This document shows positions 8,555 through 18,087 of a stretch of 64,000 bases of DNA, one piece after another. Under the pieces are notes generated by a model that was not told the DNA's origin, did not search any database, and saw nothing but the letters and a program-made list of their open reading frames with translations. Position numbers and translations under genes: made by a program. Source of the DNA: UBA1181 sp963619325 (GTDB lineage Bacteria; Bacteroidota; Bacteroidia; Bacteroidales; Paludibacteraceae). The DNA lies in the NCBI GenBank assembly GCA_963619325.1, contig CAVEVQ010000005.1, positions 20,413 through 84,412 of the forward strand, written 5' to 3'. Position 1 is the first letter of the stretch, and every line of letters begins with the position of its first letter.

Positions 8555-11500
8555 ATGAGAAAAATCGGGATGTTAGTGTTTGTCGGGTTGGCTGTGGCAA
8601 GGCTTTCTGCGGCTCCTTGCGTGGTTGGCTCAACGGAGTTTGACGTGCCATCCACATTGTGTGATATCAATTTGACAAACGATGAGAAAGGGTGGTTTAG
8701 TAGCGATCTGAGCGGCAAAATTGAAGCGTTAAAAAAAATGGAATGGGGAAAAAGGAGACGGTTTGCTTTGCAAAATTTCCACAACCTTGAATGACAATGG
8801 TGCGTTGGAGGGAGGTGAGGTGACGGAGATACAGCCTGGTCAATCCACCACGTTCACTTATAGCGGAGTTGCCGATGAGAGTGGATGTATCACTTTCTAT
8901 ATTGGAAGAGCGGATGGTATGAGCAATGTTCCGCTTGGTTTTGACAATGTCAGAGTTGAGAGTGTGTTGAAGCCGGAAATCCTCTATTCGGGCTATCCTT
9001 GTCCAGCAATGCCTATCTTAGTCGGTTTGAAAAATACATATCCTGAGGGAACTGCCTATCAGTGGTCGGAGTCGGTTACGGGAGCAACGGGTAAAGGCAG
9101 CACGTTTAGCTTTGAAGCTCCTAATGCAGGTACATACAAGATACAAGTGGCAGTAACAATGACAGGTTGCGACCCATCGTTGAGTGATGTCTATGAGTTG
9201 ACGGTGAATGACTGCTGCAAAGCTGCGGACGGCAGTCCGATGGCGATGGTTGATGTCTTCTTTGATGATTTTGGTTCGTTTGAGGGCAATCAATATACTT
9301 ATACCGACTTGAATGGAGAAGAGCAAACCGTGGAAGCAAAAGATGAACTAAATGGCGCGTTTGGCTATTGTGTGTCCGACTTGAAGAATAATGGTGCGGC
9401 GGTAAAGGTGAAATATAACAAGAATATCAAAAATGAAGGCTATGTCATTGGTACGAAAGACCCTTATTCAAAAAAGCTGATCTCGCATGACGAAGATATG
9501 GAGGGCGGTTTCTTGATGATTGATATCAAATCGGATGGTTGGAAAGGCAAATCTCTGTATGAGCAGAAGGTATGTGGTTTGTGTCCAGGCAAGGAGGTGA
9601 CCTTTGGCGCGGCTGTTTCTGCTATTAACAGCAATACGAAGACATCCGTGGGAATGCTGTCTGTCGAGCTTGTTGATGAGAGTGGGAATGAACTCTACTC
9701 AAGTGGAGACAAGAAATTGACAGATCCAGCTTGGGAGTGGTATGGCGAGACATTCACTCTGCCTGCGGGTACGGAAGGATGTGCGACAATGCGAATTGTA
9801 AGCAAAGAAGATGATTACGAAGATGGAAAGCGTGGTGATTTTGCCATTGACGATATCACATTTCGTGTTTGCTTGCCTCCAGACATTAATATTGGGTATG
9901 AGTTGGAAGGATCGCAGGATTTGACAGACCTCTGCACAGATGATCTGCTGACTTTGGTGTGCGAAACATCGTCAGCCTCTTCCAAATTTTTCGGAGAGAC
10001 GATGAGTTATATGTTCCAATACACCTACGACGACCCGAGAGTGACGGATGCGGAAAAGGTGAATTGGATTTCGCTGACCGACGAGACGGGCGCATCCCTA
10101 CTCACTACATCTAAATTCCAGATTAAAAACCCGGCAGACCATCCTTCATTTGCGAAAATCAAGAGTGGAGAGGCGGAGGAAGTCTACTTTAGAGTGGTGG
10201 TTGGAAAGGCTGAAACACTGAAAGACCCAGAGGAGTTGAAAGTGAACGCTTTGTCCCCCTGCCGTAATATCTCAGTATGCATAAAATGTTTGGAAGCAGG
10301 ATTGAATTGTGATAAATGCACGGAGCCAGATGCCAATGTCTTTGCCGTTGATGGCGGTTATTTCGACCCAGTGGTGAATGTCATAGAGTTGAGCAAGGAA
10401 GTTGGGAAAACAACAATCTCCCTTAGGGATCCTGTACGCGGAATGAAAGAGAATGGGGACGATTACTATGATTACACTGTTTCTTGGTATAAAGGTTCTA
10501 CGGTTGAGTCGGGGACTGCCATTGCAGGGGCATCAGCTGTGATGACACCAACGGCGAACACGGCACCATCGCTCACCGTCAACTATGAGGATATTACGGA
10601 GGAAGGGGTTGAGTATACGGTTTATATCCACGATAATTTCAATACCGACCCGACGGCTTGTGATGTGGAATATACGCTAACAGTGAAAACTACTGAGGCA
10701 CTTCCTCCTATTGTGCAAGATGTTGCTTATTGTGAGGGTGAACCTTTGGCATTTTTGACCGCAGAGAAGCAACCCAAAGGCACAAAGACCGCTGAACAGT
10801 ACACTTTGCTATGGTATGGAACGGATAAGCCTGCCAACACGCTTGTTGCAGCGGAGTTGGAGGGCGACACTTATTCACTGTCTGGAAGTGCGGAAGTTGC
10901 AGCGAATGATGTAACCACAACCTCCTATTGGGTGGCTCAACGTGATGATCAGACGAAAGCCGTCAGCACTCCTGTTGAGATTAAGGTTACAGTCTATCCT
11001 TCTCCTGTGCTTTCTATAACCGATCCTGAGTCGGTTTGCTCTGAACTTGTTGACTTGGCTCTAAAATCGTCTGTAACAAATGAAGTGTCAGGAATGGTGT
11101 ACAAGACCATTTTTTTCAGCGACGAGAATGGAATCAAGAGGTTAGATTCTCCTTCTGTGGCAGAATCTGGCACATACTATGTTCAAAGTTTGTATGATGC
11201 GGAGGTCTCTTCGGGCGATATGTGTAGGTCGGAAATCCAACCAATCCAAGTGGTGATAGACACGTTGAGTATTGAAGCTGAGGATGTGCAGACTTGTCCC
11301 GACCAAACTGCAACCCTCAAGGTTGATGCCAAATCAAACGTTCCTTCCATTACATATGTGTGGAATGGAGATGGCGACGCAGGTAATACTGCTGTCTTTG
11401 AAACCCGCAAATTTACAGAAGGGAACTCTGGAGACATCTACAAATACAATTTGATGGTAGCTGCAGGTAAATGTGTGAAAACAAAAGAGTTGACGGTGAC

Positions 11501-13046
11501 TCTTGGTGTCGGCCCCGTGTTGGGTACGCTTACCCTGGCAGACCCGACCAATCAGAATTTGCCAACGAAAACCTATACCAATGATTTAACAACAGATGTC
11601 TTCTATTATTGTGGAGGAAATGTGATTGTTACACCCAACTATGAAGGGGAGTCTGATTATGAACTGAAGGGTCCAACAGGTATGGTCGGCGTTGTCTCTC
11701 CTTTCAATATCAGTCAGGAAGGAGAGTACATTTTGTCTTTCACAAATGGATGTCCGACGAAAGTAACTTTTTCCATTGAAAATGCGGAAGTGAGTGTAAC
11801 AAGTGCCGCTTCAGAATTGGATATCTGTGAAAAGGAAAATTTTCACGCCGAACTCGCCATTCAACCAACGAACTCGATTCCATACACGATAATGTGGAAG
11901 AAAGATGGTGTGGTCATACCGACTCAGCAAAGTGAATCATTGGATGTCGTCTCTGCGAAGGTGACAGACAGTGGCTTTTACGAAGCGACAGCGAACAGAA
12001 AGGGGTGCGTGTCAACGACATCGGTGGGGATATTGAATGTGAAATCTGCTCCTAACATCACTTTGACACTTCCAGAGACACCGACCATCTGTGCAGGAGA
12101 GATCGTTGATTTGTCCGTTTCAAACGTAAAGCCTGAGGGGACGACTATCGTTTGGAATGATGATGCCACCGTTCAGAGTGGTTTGCAGGGGGAAAGCATC
12201 ACTGTGATGCCAAAATATAAGACAGGCAGCGGACATCAGTCTACATCCACTTACAGTTTGACGGCTTCTAATAAAATTTGCAATGCCACTAAGCAATACC
12301 AAGTAACCGTAAAAGTTGATGAGCCATTGAAGGGCGAGCTTAGGGGTACTTCGCCTGTGTGTGTGGGTAGTTCCGTGCATATATCCGCTTCATCATACAG
12401 CGCCGACGCCTACGTTTGGACGACTAACGGTGTGTCTGTCGGCGAAACCTCCGACATTGTGGTAACTCCAAGTGCTACAACCACATACGAGATGCAGATG
12501 ATTCGAGGCGCTTGCACTGCGACAGATCATTATGAGGTGGTAGTCGTACCAATCCCCGAAATTCTTTCTATGGATTCTGTTGGCGTTCGCGATCGTATCG
12601 TGCAGGTGAAAACAGGTACAGGCTACGGAACCATGGTCTATTGGTTGGATGATGATAAAGATGCTCAGACGAGCGACATTCTTTTTGAGGAAATCTCTTT
12701 CGGAACGCATAAAATCACAGTGGAAGACGCGAGTGGCTGCGTCTCATCGCTTAATTTTAAGGTCGTACCGCCAGCTCTACACATTCCGGACTTCTTTACC
12801 CCTAACGGAGACGGAGTGAATGACATTTGGGTGGTTGAGCCTCTTGCAGAAGCCTATCCAAAAGCAGTTGTGAAAATTTATGACCGTTGGGGTAAATTGC
12901 TCGCGTCGTATCTCGGAGCAGAAATAGAGGGATGGGACGGCATTTATGGTGGGCGAGCAATGCCTTCTTCTGACTATTGGTACGTTATTAATGTTGGGGA
13001 GTTGGACGAGCAGTATACAGGACACTTCACGTTGATAAGGCGTTAG
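8555..13046 (+). CDS. large T9SS type B cargo protein, frame interrupted at an A8 run
   Basis: Two frames combine into one ~1497-residue protein. The first (8555-8794) encodes a signal peptide (MRKIGMLVFVGLAVARLSAA) and the start of the mature domain. The second is open from a stop at 8730 to 13046 and has no good start of its own. Removing one A from the A8 run (8731-8738) joins them smoothly as EALK-KWNGEKGDG. The body holds a jelly-roll-like region (strand GFDNVRVES) and a series of Ig/PKD-like modules with cysteine pairs. Examples are YQWSESVTGATG, VSWYKGSTVESG, IMWKKDGVVIP and YVWTTNGVSVG. The end carries a gliding-motility-type (type B) sorting domain: IPDFFTPNGDGVNDIW, then KIYDRWGK and GWDGIYGG. 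Such domains direct export by T9SS. Likely role: surface adhesin or scaffold. As deposited, the gene is broken; see findings. Confidence 0.8.
8731..8738 (+). repeat. A8 homopolymer at the frame break
   Basis: Eight consecutive A bases mark the exact place where the two frames of the T9SS type B gene must be joined. Seven A would give one uninterrupted gene. Confidence 0.85.
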
Positions 13047-13068
13047 TGTTTGATTTTCTCTTTTGATA

Positions 13069-13104
13069 AAACCCCCGAGAGTTGTGTGAAACTTTCGGGG
13101 GTAA
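13069..13104. terminator. bidirectional terminator between the T9SS cargo gene and aroE
   Basis: ACCCCCGA and TTTCGGGGGT form a GC-rich stem between two convergent genes, with A-rich and T-rich flanks, so it can serve both strands. Confidence 0.8.
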
Positions 13105-13142
13105 TTTATGTTTATTCTTGCGAATATTGAATATTTGCTTTT

Positions 13143-13886
13143 TTACTTTATGTCATTCCAGATTTTCCACGATGCGATGGCTTGTCCGTGTAGCATATCT
13201 AAACCGTTTTTTGTGATAGCTCCTTTCTCTTCACCTTTTTGGCAAAATTGCGTGTGAAGTGGATTGTATACCAAGTCGTAGAGGTAATGTTTTTCCGTCA
13301 GCAGATGGTAAGGAATATTGGGTGCTTCGTCAACATGCGGAAACATACCTACAGGAGAACAATTGACGATGAGAAGATATTCAGCCATCACATTCTCATC
13401 AAGGTCTTGATAGGATAATGCTCCTTCGTGTGCCGTACGCGAAACGTAGGTGGATTTGATGCCGAGCAGCTTAAGAGCGTAGAGAACGGCTTTTGATGCG
13501 CCTCCAGTACCCAAAATGAGTGCTTTGTTGTGGTATGGCTTGAGTTGAGGCTTTAAGGAGTCTGAAAAACCGATTAAATCTGTGTTGTACCCTTTCAACG
13601 TCGTTTTTCCGTCATAGTGGCTGATTTTGATGGTGTTGACCGCACCGATAGCTTTTGCGGTAGGGTCAATGTCGTTTAAATATGGAATTATCTCCTCCTT
13701 GTAGGGGATGGTTACGTTGAGTCCGATTAAGTCGGGGTCTTTAACCAATTCTTTCACCTTGTCGACTATGTCCAACTCGTAAAGCTCGTATTGGGCGTCT
13801 ATGTTCTCTCTCTGAAATTTATCAGTGAAGAAATTCTTTGAGAATGAGTGCTTTAAGGATTTCCCGATTAGACCGAATTTTTTCAT
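13143..13886 (-). CDS. aroE: shikimate dehydrogenase
   Basis: This enzyme reduces 3-dehydroshikimate to shikimate with NADPH in aromatic amino acid biosynthesis. At 247 residues it is slightly shorter than E. coli AroE. The N-terminal substrate domain has GLIGKSLKHSFSK (shikimate-binding serines) and LNVTIPYKE with the catalytic lysine. GAVNTI and GYNTDLIGF, with the catalytic aspartate, follow. LGTGGASKAV is the nucleotide-binding glycine loop. The C-terminal GLDMLHGQAIASW is also typical. It is the last gene of a three-gene reverse cluster, six bases after the lipoprotein gene. Confidence 0.95.
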   Translation of the reverse strand: MKKFGLIGKSLKHSFSKNFFTDKFQRENIDAQYELYELDIVDKVKELVKDPDLIGLNVTIPYKEEIIPYLNDIDPTAKAIGAVNTIKISHYDGKTTLKGYNTDLIGFSDSLKPQLKPYHNKALILGTGGASKAVLYALKLLGIKSTYVSRTAHEGALSYQDLDENVMAEYLLIVNCSPVGMFPHVDEAPNIPYHLLTEKHYLYDLVYNPLHTQFCQKGEEKGAITKNGLDMLHGQAIASWKIWNDIK

Positions 13887-13892
13887 TTTATA

Positions 13893-14636
13893 TTACTTTT
13901 TCGTTGTTGAGGCAAACATATCTTCTGTTACGATAAGATAGCAAGTGTCTTTCTCCGTCTTAAAGTAGGCTGTGTCTTTGGAGAGGTTAAGATTTTTGTA
14001 GTCTGTGCCATGACGAAGGGTGATGCTTCTTAATCCAGTGATCTTCTGTATTTTATATTTTTCTGTTTCGGCATAACTTTCGTCGTAGCTAAAAATATTC
14101 GTCTCGCCTATGACGACACTTTGCTTTTGTGTGATGATGGTGTCAACCTTCAGCGTGTAGTCTTTTAGATTGGCTGTTACTCGAAGAGAGTCTTCAAACG
14201 GACTCACTACCTTATACACATATCCATTCTGCATTGTCATTAGAAGAATATTTTTGTCGACAGGCAGTTTGTATATGCCTTTACCGTCTTTTGTTTCTGG
14301 TCCTGTCCAGTGTTTGCGGTAGCAGAGTTCTTCGGACGATTTTGTTGAGTCAAGAGAATAGATAACCAATGTTTCTACTTTGTAAAGAGAGACACTTGTC
14401 TCCACATCCCACACCTCTTCGCTCTTGACACCGTAGCGTTGCGCGATGGTCAGTTCCTCACCCATTTGAAGCGTGTCTACTTTCGCTGTGTCCTTCAGCG
14501 TCTTGTAGTGAAGTACAATAGGAGTCTCATTATTGTTGACGACGGTGTACATATAATCGTGTTCTCCAACATGGCAAGCAGTGAACGAAAATAATGAGAT
14601 TAGATACAAAATGCTGATTTTCAATAGCTTTGTCAT
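13893..14636 (-). CDS. lipoprotein of unknown function
   Basis: This 247-residue protein starts with a lipoprotein signal (LLKISILYLISLFSFTAC, lipidated Cys21). The mature part is rich in beta-strand patterns and polar residues. I recognise no domain. It lies between aroE and a TPR gene on the same strand, six bases from aroE, so it is probably co-transcribed. Its location is expected to be the periplasmic or outer face of a membrane. Confidence 0.7.
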   Translation of the reverse strand: MTKLLKISILYLISLFSFTACHVGEHDYMYTVVNNNETPIVLHYKTLKDTAKVDTLQMGEELTIAQRYGVKSEEVWDVETSVSLYKVETLVIYSLDSTKSSEELCYRKHWTGPETKDGKGIYKLPVDKNILLMTMQNGYVYKVVSPFEDSLRVTANLKDYTLKVDTIITQKQSVVIGETNIFSYDESYAETEKYKIQKITGLRSITLRHGTDYKNLNLSKDTAYFKTEKDTCYLIVTEDMFASTTKK

Positions 14637-14675
14637 TTTAATATCTCCTGCATTTGTATTTTAGCTATGATTTGA

Positions 14676-16154
14676 TTAAGATTTCTTCTTTTTACGGAAC
14701 ATACTGAGTATTGGGTCTTTTTTTGCGGATGGACAAATTTTCGTGAATGCGTTCCATGCCTCAGGATCCTTCTCAATAGCCAACTTTAAAAATTGTTTTG
14801 TTTGTTCTTTTTCGTTCAGCTGATAGTAGGTGAGGGCGAGAAACAAACTTAACTCGTTCACCTCCGCGGAGAGTCTGTAGGCTTGCTCTAAGTAGTAGAG
14901 AGCGGATTCATAGTCTCCGTCGTCGTAAAAAAGAATTCCTAAAGAGACCATTGGTAATGGATTTTGAGGATCCAATTCAATGGCTTTCTTATAGCTTTTC
15001 TCAGCCCATGTGATATGTTCTGTTTTGTGTGCAGTGAATTTGATGGCGAGTTTACATTGTATATCTCCTTCCAAATGCCACAGTTCCGCACTGCCTTTAT
15101 CGTATTTTTGCGCCCAGTGAATCCAGCGCACTGCTTCGTCTGGGTCTTCGTCAATGAGGAGTACTGCGAGTCGAACCATTGCTCTCGTATTAGACTCGTC
15201 TAAATTGACAGCTCGTCGGTATTTTCTTTCGGCCTCTCCTAAATAGAAAGTTCGTTGGTAATTGCTGGCGGTGTCGTCATTGTGCCCTAATCCTTCGTAA
15301 CATTCGCCAATGCAGAGGCAGAGGTTTGAATCTTCCTCTTCCAAATCAGCGTATTCTTCGAATGTCGCTAATGCCTCTTTATATTCACTGCAGTTGACTA
15401 AACTTTGTCCTTTCAAAAATAATGCTTTGTAACATTGTGGGTCTATCGTGTAAGCATAGTCAAAAGCCTCGACCGCCTTCTCATATTTCTGTATGTCATT
15501 ATAAACGCTCCCAAGAGCGAGCCACGCTTGCGTGGAATAAGGGTTCTTGTCTAAAACCTTTTCTATCAGTGCCACTGTTTCCTCAGACTTTTCTGGGTTT
15601 TCCGCGTAGAGCAGAGCTAATTCGAAGGTCGCCTCGCAGTTGTCGTCTGTCAATTTTATAGCGCGTTCGTAGATTCGGATCGCTTTGCTCTTTCTTTTCA
15701 TCTGCTTGTAGGTATTGCCTATGTCGACAAGAGTGCTGTAGAGAAAAGGATCATCGTGGTTGTCGCAAAGGCTGTCGAATATTTCGTCGGCTTTTCTGTT
15801 TTCATGCCTTAACAAAAGTAGTTTCCCCTTTGTGATGAGAAGGTCAACGTCTTTGCTGTCAATCAATAGGGCTTTGTCAACAACTGCTTCTGCTTCAGTA
15901 TAGAGTCCTTTTGCCGCCAAGTATCGCGCATGACAGTCTGTTATTGTGATGGAATCGGGATATTGACTATCAGCCCAATTCAGCACCTCCTCGCAGAGTG
16001 AAATGTCATCGCTGTCAATGTAATGGTCAAACAAGACAACGTAGTCGTCCTCGTCATAGAAACAAGGAGAACCTTCTTTCACCTGTTTTTCAAAATGAGC
16101 AAAAAGTTCTTTGTCGCTGTCCGAGTCATCGTATGGAGAAGAGTCTAAATTCAT
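14676..16154 (-). CDS. tetratricopeptide-repeat protein
   Basis: The 492-residue product begins at MNLDSSPYDDSDSDK (ATG 16154). Upstream in-frame codons are hydrophobic and reach into AT-rich intergenic DNA, so the longer start is rejected. From residue ~60 onward the sequence is almost wholly TPR helices, about ten repeats with typical A..A..ALY, W..LG..Y and AL..F..A spacing. Examples are AWLALGSVYNDIQKYEKAVEA and LPMVSLGILFYDDGDYESAL. There is no signal peptide, so a cytoplasmic scaffold is likely. The C-terminus is lysine-rich (FRKKKKS). It is the first gene of the lipoprotein-aroE cluster. Partners are unknown. Confidence 0.85.
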   Translation of the reverse strand: MNLDSSPYDDSDSDKELFAHFEKQVKEGSPCFYDEDDYVVLFDHYIDSDDISLCEEVLNWADSQYPDSITITDCHARYLAAKGLYTEAEAVVDKALLIDSKDVDLLITKGKLLLLRHENRKADEIFDSLCDNHDDPFLYSTLVDIGNTYKQMKRKSKAIRIYERAIKLTDDNCEATFELALLYAENPEKSEETVALIEKVLDKNPYSTQAWLALGSVYNDIQKYEKAVEAFDYAYTIDPQCYKALFLKGQSLVNCSEYKEALATFEEYADLEEEDSNLCLCIGECYEGLGHNDDTASNYQRTFYLGEAERKYRRAVNLDESNTRAMVRLAVLLIDEDPDEAVRWIHWAQKYDKGSAELWHLEGDIQCKLAIKFTAHKTEHITWAEKSYKKAIELDPQNPLPMVSLGILFYDDGDYESALYYLEQAYRLSAEVNELSLFLALTYYQLNEKEQTKQFLKLAIEKDPEAWNAFTKICPSAKKDPILSMFRKKKKS

Positions 16155-16451
16155 AATTCTGTAGTCTTGGTAAAAGTAAACACTGTATTGCACAAATATA
16201 AGACAATCGGGAAATAAAATGTAACTGTCAAGAAGATAACTTATTAACAATGGAATGTTTCGTAGATAAAATAGTGGTGTGTTTTCAATAGTGGGTTGTT
16301 AATAAGTTGCGTTTTTTATTGTCAAATCACTTTTGAAAAGCAAAATTTTATTAAATTTGCCTTTGTCGAATGGCTGAGGATAGAGTCAGTTGTTAATAAC
16401 CATGTGAAACAAAGGAAGTATATAAAGTAAGATAAAAAACATAAAAGATTC
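16155..16451. other. divergent intergenic region with three TTGTTAATAA motifs
   Basis: This 297-base AT-rich spacer separates the divergent TPR and SUMF1-domain genes. AACTTATTAACAA (16238-16250) and its exact reverse complement TTGTTAATAAGTT (16296-16308) form a 13-base inverted repeat. A third copy of the core, TTGTTAATAA, lies at 16390-16399. A rightward -7 box TAAATTTG lies at 16352-16359. The spacing and repetition suggest a protein-binding site. No gene is seen. Confidence 0.5.
16352..16359 (+). promoter_or_regulatory. -7 box TAAATTTG upstream of the SUMF1-domain gene
   Basis: It fits TAnnTTTG and lies about 90 bases before the ATG at 16452. A TTTTG lies 16 bases upstream, closer than the usual spacing. 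Confidence 0.45.
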
Positions 16452-18035
16452 ATGAAAAGATTTTATTTGACGATGTTGTCTGTGTTGACGTCCGTCGTAA
16501 TGATGTTCGGACAGGGGCAATATACGAGTTTATCTGGGTCGTGTGATGGTCAGGTGAAGTATGCCGCAGGGAAAAATGCTTATCCTCTTGATAAGTATAA
16601 GTTGGACTACACATACAAAATCGTGATGGGAGACCCTTATTGTTTCGCGAATGTTTCTTGGACAAGGAACAATGTGTTTACAGTAAACAAGAAAACCGTT
16701 AATTACAACAACCTCAAGAGTTATGAAGATTTAAAACAGCGTTTCGACTTGTTAGTGCCTGATTCTGCGGTTTTTACTTATACGATTCTTTTCTATTCGG
16801 AGAATTCAAAATGCTACATTGCTTCGGCTAAGACAAGTGTTGCCGTCCCATATGTCGAAAAGGCAGGTCAGACTATCGCTCCAATCGCTCCTGTAAAGAT
16901 GAATTGGAAGTCTGATTTCACCAATGTCGTTGTCGGTAAGCAAACAAAGGAAAAACCTGGTACGGTGATTGCAGATGCATCCTTGTCTAAAGCATTTGAG
17001 GCGGACCGTATCACTGTCGGTAAATTGGCTAACACAGAGAGAGGTTTCAGTTTCAGATTGAGAAAAATATTTGCAATGTCATCTCGTATTGAAGTTGTCA
17101 ATGTAACGGCAACCTTTAAGTGGAGCAATGAGAATTTCGATTATATCTCTGATGAGTACACTCGTCGTGTGAACGCTGAAAAATACAGAGCAGCTGGAAA
17201 TAATGAGAAGTCTATTGATGCTTATTTTTCGAATCGTAAGTATTCTCCTGCGGTTGGGTCAGACAGCCCGATTTTTTGGATGACAACTTCTCGTCCAACG
17301 GATATTTGGATGAACGCAGTTGCTGAAGGTGATCGTCTTTATAACGAACAGAAATGGAGCGAGGCTTCAGCTTACTATAATGTGGCGGCTAAGGCAGCTC
17401 CAGACTTGGTCTACCCTGTTGCTCGCGTCGAGAAGATTAAGAAATTCACAGCGTACAAGACAAACAGAAACGTAGGTGATTTGGAATTGATTTATGTAGA
17501 AGGAAAGGGTAGCCTAAAATCATTTTATATGAGCAAGATGGAGATTACTCATGCGCAATGGATGCGTGTGATGGGAACTCGTCCGTTTCAATTCAAGGGC
17601 GGTCCTAACACTCCAGTAGAGAATGTCAGTTGGGATGATGCGCAGGCTTACATTACGGCTTTGAACAAAGAGACGGGTATGAATTACCGTCTGCCTCGCT
17701 TGGAAGAGTGGGAATATGCCGCTAAAGGTGGTGCAAAGGGTGTATCTACTGAGTATGCGGGTGGTAACAACTTGCCGGATGTCGCATGGTGTGTTTACAA
17801 CTCAAACGAGGCAACCCACGAGGTGGGAACGAAGACACCCAACGAGTTAGGCCTTTACGATATGACGGGAAATGTAAGTGAGTGGGTGGTTGACCAATAT
17901 GACAAGGACACTCGTTTCGTGAAGGGTGGTTCTTGGGCAGACGACGCATCAAACAGTGTTATCACTTCAACTGAAAAGGTTTCTGCGAAATACAAGAGCG
18001 GAAAAATCGGTTTCCGTGTTTGTCAAGATGAGTAA
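16452..18035 (+). CDS. secreted SUMF1 (FGE-sulfatase fold) domain protein
   Basis: The 527-residue protein has a signal peptide (MKRFYLTMLSVLTSVVMMFGQ), with no lipobox cysteine. Residues ~20-290 are of unknown fold. A short TPR-like pair (~290-325, LYNEQKWSEASAYYNVA) follows. Residues ~335-525 are a SUMF1 domain: MSKMEITHAQWMRVMG, PVENVSWDDAQAYITALN, YRLPRLEEWEYAAKGG, GLYDMTGNVSEWV, VKGGSW. The catalytic cysteines of true formylglycine-generating enzymes are absent after VKGGSW, so a structural or binding role is likely, as in GldK/PorK-type proteins. It is not PorK itself, because it lacks a lipobox and the porKLMN neighbours. The WG-repeat gene follows after 52 bases. Confidence 0.8.
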   Translation: MKRFYLTMLSVLTSVVMMFGQGQYTSLSGSCDGQVKYAAGKNAYPLDKYKLDYTYKIVMGDPYCFANVSWTRNNVFTVNKKTVNYNNLKSYEDLKQRFDLLVPDSAVFTYTILFYSENSKCYIASAKTSVAVPYVEKAGQTIAPIAPVKMNWKSDFTNVVVGKQTKEKPGTVIADASLSKAFEADRITVGKLANTERGFSFRLRKIFAMSSRIEVVNVTATFKWSNENFDYISDEYTRRVNAEKYRAAGNNEKSIDAYFSNRKYSPAVGSDSPIFWMTTSRPTDIWMNAVAEGDRLYNEQKWSEASAYYNVAAKAAPDLVYPVARVEKIKKFTAYKTNRNVGDLELIYVEGKGSLKSFYMSKMEITHAQWMRVMGTRPFQFKGGPNTPVENVSWDDAQAYITALNKETGMNYRLPRLEEWEYAAKGGAKGVSTEYAGGNNLPDVAWCVYNSNEATHEVGTKTPNELGLYDMTGNVSEWVVDQYDKDTRFVKGGSWADDASNSVITSTEKVSAKYKSGKIGFRVCQDE

Positions 18036-18087
18036 TTCAGAGACTGCTACTAATTAGATTCGATTTAATTCAAGTATAAGAAATCAG

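Noticed and set aside
8763..13046. The body of the T9SS type B gene as an independent gene starting at TTG 8763
   Set aside because: It would lack a signal peptide although it has a T9SS sorting domain, and the upstream frame supplies one exactly at the A8 run.
16452..18035. SUMF1-domain protein as PorK/GldK
   Set aside because: It has no lipobox, carries a different N-terminal half and lacks porL, porM and porN next to it.
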